7,904 nucleotides of DNA. It comes from Acidobacteriota bacterium (GTDB lineage Bacteria > Acidobacteriota > UBA6911 > RPQK01 > JADFOI01). Made by a program: the position numbers and the translations under genes. Each line of letters begins with the position of its first letter. The stretch's first letter is position 1. The notes under the pieces were generated by a model that did no database searches, was not told the origin of the DNA, and was given only the letters and a program-made list of their open reading frames with translations. The DNA is taken from the NCBI GenBank assembly GCA_029942065.1, contig JAPYTY010000086.1, forward strand, positions 1-7,904. Reading direction: 5' to 3'. This document shows positions 1-4,392 of the stretch, piece after piece.

Positions 1-228
1 GGTCTGGAGGTGGACAACCATGTCTTGTGCGGGGATGTTATTTTTGCCGGTTCGATTGGAAGGACCGACCTGTGGGGTGGCTCCCTGGAAATCTTGATGG
101 ACACCATCCACAAAACGGTCATTCCCCTTGGAGAAGAGAAGATTCTGCATCCCGGTCATGGCCCCGACACCACCATCGGCCACGAAATCCGGACCAATCC
201 GTTCTTGACCCCTGACAGAAAATCGTGA
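1..228 (+). CDS. Metallo-beta-lactamase-fold hydrolase, C-terminal part (5' end outside window)
   Basis: The frame is open from base 1, so the gene begins outside the window and only about 75 C-terminal residues are seen. The segment CGDVIFAGSIGRTDLWGGS matches the region of glyoxalase II/YcbL-type metallo-beta-lactamase hydrolases where the Asp of the GD pair bridges the two metal ions. HPGHGPDTTIGHE followed by NPFL is the family's closing motif with the last metal-binding His. Such enzymes hydrolyse thioesters such as S-lactoylglutathione or related substrates; the N-terminal HxHxDH motif is not in view, so the substrate cannot be assigned. The last six codons (TPDRKS) and the TGA stop lie inside a sequence box that recurs in non-coding DNA at 3287, so the native 3' end may have been replaced by a repeat. 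Family assignment is solid; the subfamily is not. Confidence 0.9.
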   Translation, partial: GLEVDNHVLCGDVIFAGSIGRTDLWGGSLEILMDTIHKTVIPLGEEKILHPGHGPDTTIGHEIRTNPFLTPDRKS

Positions 229-300
229 TCGTTGGCCTCTGACAGATAATCCGAAATCCGAAGTCCCAAATCCGAAACCTGAATTCTTGATTCCAAATCC
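207..300 (+). repeat. Composite repeat: conserved box plus TCCGAAA-type heptads (copy 1)
   Basis: A box GACCCCTGACAGAAAATCGT at 207-226 is followed 43 bases after its start by heptads in strict 7-base register from 250: TCCGAAA, TCCGAAG, TCCCAAA, TCCGAAA, CCTGAAT, TCTTGAT, TCCAAAT. The same box (two mismatches) and the same heptads, with 44-base spacing, occur at 3287-3380. The box overlaps the end of the metallo-beta-lactamase-fold gene and includes its stop codon. Function is unknown. The layout resembles heptanucleotide STRR-type intergenic repeats known from cyanobacteria, but no relationship is claimed. Confidence 0.75.
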
Positions 301-359
301 TTCTTAGCTGTCCGGGAGTGTGGGAGGCGCCTCAGTGCACCGATTCCGAAAAACCTACG

Positions 360-443
360 TCGCCCCTTCAGGGCTCTTTCTCCTACAATCACATTACCTG
401 GGGCTCACGCCCCAGGCTCTTTCACATCGCCCCTTCTGGGCTC
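360..443. repeat. Cluster of three GC-rich hairpins with a direct repeat
   Basis: A 17-base sequence TCGCCCCTTCNGGGCTC occurs at 360-376 and 427-443 with one mismatch; each copy folds into a GCCC/GGGC stem with a 5-base loop. Between them, 397-416 forms an 8-bp stem CCTGGGGC/GCCCCAGG with a TCAC loop. GGCTCTTTC is also repeated, at 372-380 and 415-423. No open frame of interest crosses this stretch. The remainder of 301-503 holds nothing else recognisable except a weak CTCCC/GGGAG inverted repeat at 470-489. The cluster could terminate transcription from both flanking genes, which converge here, or be a REP-like mobile hairpin element; the sequence does not decide. Confidence 0.6.
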
Positions 444-503
444 AAGAGTCTGGAGTGCGCAGGGTGGGACTCCCTCGACCGAATGGGAGCAGGAGCAAGC
501 CAT

Positions 504-559
504 ATTGAAACGTGAAACGAGGAACCTGGAACGTGAAATGCGCTGGTCGAAGGCCAGCG
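504..559 (-). repeat. Hairpin-plus-heptad element, copy C
   Basis: Read on the minus strand: an 8-bp hairpin CGCTGGCC-TTC-GACCAGCG (559-541, one G.U pair), a 2-base spacer, then five heptads TTTCACG, TTCCAGG, TTCCTCG, TTTCACG, TTTCAAT (538-504). Copies B (3206-3262) and A (7492-7543) have the same order, spacing and heptad register on the plus strand. It begins 5 bases after the stop codon of the winged-helix gene and could act as its 3' hairpin, although no T-run follows. Confidence 0.8.
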
Positions 560-564
560 GCCGG

Positions 565-879
565 TCAAGGCCCATCCAGGCGATATCCGATGCTGCGGAT
601 GGTGCGGATTCGCCGACCTGCAGTGCCCAGCTTGCTCCGAAGACGGTGAATGTGAGTATCCACGGTCCGAGAGGTTCCCCGATAGGAGTCCCCCCACACC
701 GCCCTCAGCAACTCCTCTCGACTCACCGTCTCTCCTCGATTTTTCAAGAACGCCGCTAGCAAGTTAATTTCCGTTGAAGTCAGATTGACTCTTTTTTTAC
801 CGACAAAAGCCTGACAGCCTTCCAAATCAAATGAAATCCGCCCATTCTTGAGAATGTTCTTTGACTTGACCAAATGCAA
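565..879 (-). CDS. Stand-alone winged-helix DNA-binding domain, OmpR/PhoB output type, no receiver domain
   Basis: The 104-residue product is essentially one Trans_reg_C domain. After a short N-terminal strand region (residues 14-32) comes LTSTEINLLAAFLKNRGETV (33-52), then SREELLRAVWG (53-63). The recognition helix is RTVDTHIHRLRSKL (71-84) and the wing hairpin is IRTIRSIGYRL (91-101). In two-component regulators this domain follows a phosphoacceptor receiver; none is encoded in any minus-strand frame of the 290 bases upstream. An in-frame TGA lies at 889-891, only three codons before the chosen TTG start at 879. That start has no clear Shine-Dalgarno and no ATG is available, so the N-terminus is uncertain. 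It may be a small autonomous DNA-binding protein or the remnant of a truncated response regulator. The hairpin-heptad element follows its stop immediately. Confidence 0.65.
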   Translation of the reverse strand: MHLVKSKNILKNGRISFDLEGCQAFVGKKRVNLTSTEINLLAAFLKNRGETVSREELLRAVWGDSYRGTSRTVDTHIHRLRSKLGTAGRRIRTIRSIGYRLDGP

Positions 880-1056
880 ATACCAGGTTCAGTTCAGGAC
901 CCGTAACCCCAACTTCAGTGTTCAGATTAATCTTTCCCGGAACTGATTCCTAGCAAATAAATTTCAGGGCGGAAAACTTTCGTTTCGGAGGGATTTTCCG
1001 GGTCCTTGACCCCCTCTAGCCAAAGTCGAAAAAATACCCTGGAAAAGGGAAAAATC

Positions 1057-1102
1057 CGATCATATTCTCTATTGACTTCTTTCATGGCAAAACCTATGAT
1101 CG
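1057..1102. promoter_or_regulatory. Inverted repeat framing the promoter; possible operator pair
   Basis: CGATCATA at 1057-1064 and its exact reverse complement TATGATCG at 1095-1102 are 38 bases apart start to start. The left arm lies 7 bases upstream of the -35 hexamer and the right arm covers the -10 hexamer. A dimeric regulator, possibly the downstream gene product acting on itself, could bind both arms and block polymerase. The repeat is seen directly; the operator role is inferred from position alone, and an 8-bp inverted repeat could arise by chance. Confidence 0.4.
1072..1100 (+). promoter_or_regulatory. Sigma-70-type promoter for the MerR/cobalamin-fold regulator
   Basis: TTGACT (1072-1077) is followed after exactly 17 bases by TATGAT (1095-1100), each one mismatch from the -35 and -10 consensus. 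Transcription would begin near 1107, giving a leader of about 63 bases before the ATG at 1170. Confidence 0.7.
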
Positions 1103-1169
1103 AGTTCATCCCGAGGAATGTAATAATCGCTTCCAGTGAAGCGAGTTTCTGAGACTTTTTGATGGACGA

Positions 1170-2042
1170 ATGACGATCAAGCGGACCTTTTCGACTCGTG
1201 AACTCGCTCAAATGTGGAATGTCAGTGAATCAACCATCAAACGATGGGCCGATTCCGGTGAGCTCAATTGCTATCGAACCCCCGGCGGACATAGAAAATT
1301 TCAGCTAGAGAACATTTCTGAATTCCAACAAAGGCGTGGGTTCGAAGCCACGGGATTCCTGACCACTGAACAGTGGGAGGAACCTGAAATCGAGGAGTCG
1401 CTCAATCGGAAAAAATTCGAAAAGATTCGTCATCTGATTCTTTATCTTGCCACGCAAAACCAGCGAAAGCGTGTCAAGGATTTGCTCGAACGCCTTTATA
1501 TTCGGGGGATGGGGATCGTTGATCTCTACGATGAGATCCTGGTTCCTGTGGTCCAGGATGGCGAGAAGGCTCTGGGTAAGGGAGAGCTGTCACTGGGCCA
1601 GGAACGCCTTCTCAAGAACAACCTGGATGAGGCCATGTCCTTGTTGTTCCCCCAGCTCATCTGTCGCCGGCAAAGTGGTAAGACGGGCCTCTGCGCAGCG
1701 CCGGATTCCTTTTGCGAACTACCGGTCAATGCCATCTCTCGCATTCTCGAAACTGAAGGTTGGGATTGCTTGAACCTGGGTGGCAACATCCCCTTCGATG
1801 CGATGGCGGAAATGGTGGAACGGGAACCCGTGAATCTCGTGTGCGTAGTCTGTTCAGAACCCACCGATCTCACTGAGAACAATTTTGCCACTCTGGCGGA
1901 AGCTGCCGACAGTTATCGTATTCCATTCGTTTTTACAGGCCCAGGGTTTGTTGATCTCACAATCCGGAAAACGTTCCCACACGACGAATATTTTTCCGAC
2001 TATCGTTCTTTTCGCTCCTACATCAGCCAACTTTCGAATTAA
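1170..2042 (+). CDS. MerR/BldC-type helix-turn-helix regulator with a degenerate CarH-like cobalamin-binding domain
   Basis: The 290-residue product has a winged helix-turn-helix (about 7-50): FSTRELAQMWNVSESTIKRW, then the wing motif YRTPGGHRKF (35-44). A linker (about 55-80) leads to a four-helix B12-binding_2-like bundle (about 83-160), then a Rossmann-like cobalamin fold (about 170-288) with GWDCLNLGGNIP (197-208). This is the layout of CarA/CarH/LitR, which repress carotenoid or light-response genes and, in CarH, sense light through adenosylcobalamin. Key residues differ. Counting back 22 residues from the conserved LG, the cobalt-ligating His of the ExHxxG motif aligns with Cys182 in SFCELP, and the Gly is Pro185. 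The W-x9-EH motif aligns as Leu135...Glu145-Arg146. The protein therefore probably does not bind cobalamin in the usual way. The start is the first ATG after the in-frame TGA at 1137; its Shine-Dalgarno is weak. The gene has its own promoter and is probably monocistronic. Domain calls are firm; the loss of B12 binding is inferred from motif alignment by eye. Confidence 0.85.
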   Translation: MTIKRTFSTRELAQMWNVSESTIKRWADSGELNCYRTPGGHRKFQLENISEFQQRRGFEATGFLTTEQWEEPEIEESLNRKKFEKIRHLILYLATQNQRKRVKDLLERLYIRGMGIVDLYDEILVPVVQDGEKALGKGELSLGQERLLKNNLDEAMSLLFPQLICRRQSGKTGLCAAPDSFCELPVNAISRILETEGWDCLNLGGNIPFDAMAEMVEREPVNLVCVVCSEPTDLTENNFATLAEAADSYRIPFVFTGPGFVDLTIRKTFPHDEYFSDYRSFRSYISQLSN

Positions 2043-2047
2043 GCACC

Positions 2048-2066
2048 CCTCGACCTGAAGCCGAGG
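2048..2066 (+). terminator. Weak hairpin just after the regulator gene
   Basis: CCTCG (2048-2052) can pair with CGAGG (2062-2066) across a 9-base loop, starting 6 bases after the stop codon. Only a short AACGTTT follows, so it is a poor intrinsic terminator. Confidence 0.25.
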
Positions 2067-2108
2067 AACGTTTGGTGCCGTGGTGCGTTCGGGGGTTGGT
2101 GTTGAATG

Positions 2109-2136
2109 TTTCGAATTTGGAAGTCAGGATTTCGGA
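2109..2136 (-). repeat. TCCGAAA-type heptads, partial copy on the minus strand
   Basis: On the minus strand four heptads run in register from 2136 to 2109: TCCGAAA, TCCTGAC, TTCCAAA, TTCGAAA. They belong to the same family as 250-298 and 3331 onward, but the conserved box seen upstream of those copies is not recognisable here. They sit in the 144-base gap between the convergent regulator and M20 genes. Confidence 0.6.
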
Positions 2137-2186
2137 TTCTCGGGCCGGCGTAGCGCCCTCTTCTTACCTGCTGACCTCCAGAACAC

Positions 2187-3194
2187 CTACGCTTGCTGGA
2201 TTTTTTCCTGCAGTACTTTGACCAATTGCTGGTACAAGCCGACGGAATCCAGGAGTTCCCGCTTGGAGATCTTCTCCTCTGCTGTATGGGCGTCTTCAAT
2301 GGAACCCGGACCAAACAGAAGGGGAGTCCCCAAAGGCCGCAAGGCTGGAATATCTGTGCCGTATCCTACCACCCTGGTCGGAAAACCCTCTACTGATTCC
2401 ATTACCTGAGGTTCACTGACCTTGAGGATCTCCAGCTGACATCGATCCGCCACCACCTTTTCCATTTTCTCAACATACAGTGCGCTATCAACGACGCTGC
2501 GAATCAGAATCTGGGCGCTAGCAAAATCAGCCACCACATTGGCCGCGCGTCCACCTTCAATCTCCCCTATATTCAGAAAGCTGTCTCCCAGGCTGGGATG
2601 GCCGGGCAGGCTCATTCCCTTCAGCTCACCCAGGACGTCAATCAAATTGTGAATGGCGGAGTCGCCCTTTTCAGGATAGGCCGAGTGCGCCGCTATGCCG
2701 TGGGCAGACAAACGAGCCGCCACGATTCCCTTATGTCCCACCACCAGTTCACTATCGGTCGGCTCCCCATCAATGAAAAAAGAACACTTCAGATCCAGTT
2801 CACTGGCCTTCGTGGCACCAATACTGTCGACTTCCTCTCCAACCACAAAAAGCAGCCCCAGATCGGCCATCCCTTCCTCGCGCAGTGCCCGGGCCGCACA
2901 GATCATGGCGGCTGCTATCCCCTTTGCATCACAGGCACCTCGACCATGCACAAAGGTCTCATCCTCGCTGGAAGGAAAAAATGGAGGCACAGTGTCCAGA
3001 TGGGTGGTTAGAAGAACCGAGGCCTCTCCGGCAGTGGCCACCAGGTTGAAGCGGTCCGAAGTCACTTCCTGCCGGCGACACTGCCACCCGTCTTGCTGAA
3101 GTAATTCATGCAGATACTCTCCAACCGCACGCTCCTCGCCGGTGACGGAGGGAATGTCGACAAGTTTTCGGGTTAATTCGACGACGTCAAGCAT
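2187..3194 (-). CDS. M20-family metallohydrolase (ArgE/DapE/CPG2-like deacylase or peptidase)
   Basis: The 335-residue protein is a two-metal M20 amidohydrolase that cleaves an N-acyl or peptide bond. Ligands are in the expected order: THLDTVP (His65, Asp67), GACDAKG (bridging Asp89), VGEEVDS (catalytic Glu120, metal ligand Glu121), DGEPT (Glu144) and the closing EDAHTAEE (His303). The dimerisation lid lies at about 155-265, with AHGIAAHSAYPEKGDSA at its start. Length and motifs fit acetylornithine/acetyl-lysine deacetylases and succinyl-diaminopimelate desuccinylases; the substrate cannot be chosen without homologues, and no arg, lys or dap gene is adjacent. The ATG at 3194 is preferred because MLDVVELTRKLVDIPSVTGEE is a typical family N-terminus. 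The frame stays open to an ATG at 3254, but those 20 codons translate the hairpin and heptad repeat. No Shine-Dalgarno is visible, and the repeat hairpin ends 11 bases upstream of the start. Confidence 0.9.
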   Translation of the reverse strand: MLDVVELTRKLVDIPSVTGEERAVGEYLHELLQQDGWQCRRQEVTSDRFNLVATAGEASVLLTTHLDTVPPFFPSSEDETFVHGRGACDAKGIAAAMICAARALREEGMADLGLLFVVGEEVDSIGATKASELDLKCSFFIDGEPTDSELVVGHKGIVAARLSAHGIAAHSAYPEKGDSAIHNLIDVLGELKGMSLPGHPSLGDSFLNIGEIEGGRAANVVADFASAQILIRSVVDSALYVEKMEKVVADRCQLEILKVSEPQVMESVEGFPTRVVGYGTDIPALRPLGTPLLFGPGSIEDAHTAEEKISKRELLDSVGLYQQLVKVLQEKIQQA

Positions 3195-3205
3195 GTTGGA
3201 CCCGG

Positions 3206-3262
3206 GCGCTGGTCTCCGACCAGTGCGTTCCACGTTCCACGTTCCAGGTTCCACGTTCCACG
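3206..3262 (+). repeat. Hairpin-plus-heptad element, copy B
   Basis: A 9-bp hairpin GCGCTGGTC-TCC-GACCAGTGC (3206-3226, one G.U pair) leads into five heptads from 3228: TTCCACG, TTCCACG, TTCCAGG, TTCCACG, TTCCACG. This is the most regular of the three copies. It lies immediately upstream of the M20 start codon on the opposite strand, so it would be in that gene's promoter or 5' leader. Confidence 0.85.
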
Positions 3263-3286
3263 TGGGACCTCATTTAACTGAAAACT

Positions 3287-3386
3287 GACCCCTGCCAGAA
3301 AATTGTCCCCTCTACCGGCTGGCTGGAAAATCCGAAATTCGAAGTCCTCAATCCGAAACTAGGCTCAAATTCAAATCCTGACAATT
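3287..3386 (+). repeat. Composite repeat: conserved box plus TCCGAAA-type heptads (copy 2)
   Basis: The box GACCCCTGCCAGAAAATTGT at 3287-3306 matches copy 1 (207-226) at 18 of 20 bases. Heptads start at 3331: TCCGAAA, TTCGAAG, TCCTCAA, TCCGAAA, after which the register decays through CTAGGCTCAAATTCAAATCC. Here it is wholly non-coding, which argues that the box is a mobile or dispersed sequence rather than part of the metallo-beta-lactamase-fold protein. Just upstream, AACTGAAAACTGA (3277-3289) shows another 7-base echo. Confidence 0.75.
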
Positions 3387-3390
3387 CTCC

Positions 3391-3440
3391 ACTCCGAGCG
3401 TCAGCGAGGAGTTTCTCGGCGCGCGAAGCGCGCTTCTCCT
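3391..3440 (-). terminator. Nested hairpins downstream of queF, possible terminator
   Basis: A 6-bp hairpin GCGCGC-GAA-GCGCGC at 3419-3433 is nested inside a wider AGGAG (3407-3411) / CTCCT (3436-3440) pairing. Next to it, ACTCC (3391-3395) pairs with GGAGT (3408-3412), an alternative fold that shares one arm. It starts a few bases after the queF stop on the minus strand. No T-run follows, so factor-independent termination is uncertain. Confidence 0.45.
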
Positions 3441-3445
3441 GACTC

Positions 3446-3796
3446 CTAGTCTTCTCCCCTTTCGTATTTCGCTCGAACCACCGTCTTGATCCCGCCCCTC
3501 AAATTGAAGTCCCCCCTGATTTCACAGCGAACCGGCTCAACGGAAGCGACGATATCATCCAGTATCCGGTTAGTCACATGTTCGTGAAAAACCCCTTCAT
3601 TTCGATAGGAAACCATGTACAGTTTCAGGGATTTCAACTCAATGATCTTCTGATCCGGAACATAACAGATATGAATGATGCCAAAATCCGGCTGCCCCGT
3701 CCTGGGGCAGACTGCGGTGAACTCGGGACACTCGATCGTGATTTCGTATTCCCGGCCCGGATATTGATTAGGAAAGGTTTCCAGTTGTGAAGACAC
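3446..3796 (-). CDS. queF: NADPH-dependent 7-cyano-7-deazaguanine (preQ0) reductase, type I QueF
   Basis: QueF reduces the nitrile of preQ0 to the primary amine preQ1 in the cytoplasm, using two NADPH, on the way to queuosine in tRNA. The 116-residue product has the unimodular length. FTAVCPRTGQPDFG (26-39) carries the nucleophile Cys30, which forms the thioimide, and the general acid Asp37. ELKSLKLYMVSYRNEGVFHEH (53-73) contains the family's E-x-KSxK substrate/NADPH motif and the His-Glu pair. The start is GTG at 3796; an in-frame TGA at 3821-3823 limits any extension to eight codons and there is no ATG. A GAAGAG-like sequence upstream is a weak ribosome site. It lies 42 bases after the azurin gene on the same strand and is probably co-transcribed with it. 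No preQ1 riboswitch was recognised upstream, and no other queuosine gene is in the window. Confidence 0.95.
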   Translation of the reverse strand: MSSQLETFPNQYPGREYEITIECPEFTAVCPRTGQPDFGIIHICYVPDQKIIELKSLKLYMVSYRNEGVFHEHVTNRILDDIVASVEPVRCEIRGDFNLRGGIKTVVRAKYERGED

Positions 3797-3838
3797 TCTT
3801 CGGTTCGTGCTCCGTTTGAATCAGCGAGGTCAGCCCTA

Positions 3839-4306
3839 TCACTCTACCGAGTGCAGTACCCCTTGCATCATGCTGTAATGCCCAAGATAACTACACAGGT
3901 AAGCATAGTCTCCCGGAGGGGGCACCGTGAACTCCACCTCGACCCGCTCACCCGCATCGGCCATCGTGGTATGGGCAAGAATGGCGTCATGGTCCGGAAT
4001 ATAGTCCTTGGCCTCTCCGGCCTGAACCGCCCCGATTCCAACCTGTCCAATTGTCGCCTCATCGTCACGCCCGACATTTAAAAGCACGAAATTGTGGCGC
4101 ATGCCCGGGTTGGTAGCGATATTATCGAAGATAACCTTGAGCTGGGAACCGGCCTTGGCCGTAATTTCCTCGGTACCGAACCGCACCTGGTTTCCAACCG
4201 GCTTGATCGTTACTTCCTGGTCAGCCGCCTGTACCCGACCGACCGCCCCCCCCAGCAACACGACCATCACAACAAGAAACAAACCCTTCATTTCAGCGTG
4301 TCTCAT
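3839..4306 (-). CDS. Secreted azurin-type blue copper protein
   Basis: The 155-residue precursor has a signal peptide: basic start MRHAEMK, hydrophobic core about 8-22, and VQA-AD cleavage after about residue 27. The mature cupredoxin of about 128 residues would sit in the periplasm as a one-electron carrier. All four type-1 copper ligands are present with azurin spacing: His71 in GMRHNFVLL, and Cys138, His143 and Met147 in YLCSYLGHYSMMQG (C-x4-H-x3-M). The HDAILAHTTMADAGERVEVEFTVP segment also resembles azurin. The ATG at 4306 is supported by a strong Shine-Dalgarno (AGAGGAG on the minus strand, 4317-4311), so Met1 rather than Met6 is the start. The partner redox enzyme is not in the window. 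The gene follows the acyl-CoA synthetase and precedes queF, neither of which is an obvious electron-transfer partner. Confidence 0.93.
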   Translation of the reverse strand: MRHAEMKGLFLVVMVVLLGGAVGRVQAADQEVTIKPVGNQVRFGTEEITAKAGSQLKVIFDNIATNPGMRHNFVLLNVGRDDEATIGQVGIGAVQAGEAKDYIPDHDAILAHTTMADAGERVEVEFTVPPPGDYAYLCSYLGHYSMMQGVLHSVE

Positions 4307-4364
4307 AGTTCTCCTCTTTACCCTTTATGTTGTTGAAAAAGCATAACATATCTACTCACAGGTC

Positions 4365-4392
4365 GATCGTGGTTCCAGGGGAACCCACGATC
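4365..4392 (-). terminator. Strong hairpin overlapping the acyl-CoA synthetase stop codon
   Basis: GATCGTGG-TTCC (4365-4376) pairs with GGAA-(C)-CCACGATC (4380-4392): 12 bp with one bulged C and a 3-base loop. It includes two bases of the TGA stop. No T-run follows on the minus strand, so it may act in mRNA 3'-end protection or Rho-dependent termination rather than as a classical terminator. It also lies about 60 bases upstream of the azurin start. Confidence 0.5.

Larger units (their letters stand above)
880..1169. other. Intergenic region between divergent regulators
   Basis: This 290-base gap separates the minus-strand winged-helix gene from the plus-strand MerR-type gene, so it should carry divergent promoters. 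A plus-strand promoter is clear at 1072-1100; no convincing minus-strand promoter was found. Other structure: a 7-bp inverted repeat CGGAAAA (970-976) / TTTTCCG (994-1000) with a 17-base loop, and TTCAG repeats at 888, 893, 914 and 921, the last three in 7-base register. No riboswitch-like conserved core was recognised. No credible coding sequence lies inside it. Confidence 0.6.

Noticed and set aside
970..1000. CGGAAAA/TTTTCCG inverted repeat as terminator or operator
   Set aside because: The 7-bp arms are separated by 17 bases with no T-run and no clear promoter overlap, so the function is too uncertain for a separate call; it is noted under the intergenic region.
880..1169. Possible cobalamin riboswitch upstream of the B12-fold regulator
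   Set aside because: No B12-box-like core or multi-stem architecture could be recognised, and the promoter places the transcript start near 1107, leaving only about 63 bases of leader.
927..1211. A 94-codon minus-strand open frame across the regulator promoter region
   Set aside because: It overlaps the well-supported MerR-type gene and its near-consensus promoter, has no recognisable domain and no supporting ribosome site, and is not a receiver domain for the winged-helix gene.
1526..1891. Long antisense frame inside the regulator gene
   Set aside because: The plus-strand frame has clear domain motifs throughout; the antisense product is low-complexity and Ser/Arg rich, as expected of a shadow frame.
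2598..3099. Two overlapping plus-strand frames inside the M20 gene
   Set aside because: The minus-strand frame carries all metal ligands of the M20 family in order; the plus-strand translations show no domain.
3228..3262. Heptad arrays considered as a CRISPR array or iteron origin
   Set aside because: Units are 7 bases with no spacers, so not CRISPR. There are only 4-5 units, dispersed at several gene borders, with no replication gene or AT-rich region nearby.
3797..3838. Possible preQ1 riboswitch in front of queF
   Set aside because: The 42-base gap lacks a recognisable preQ1 aptamer hairpin with an A-rich tail.
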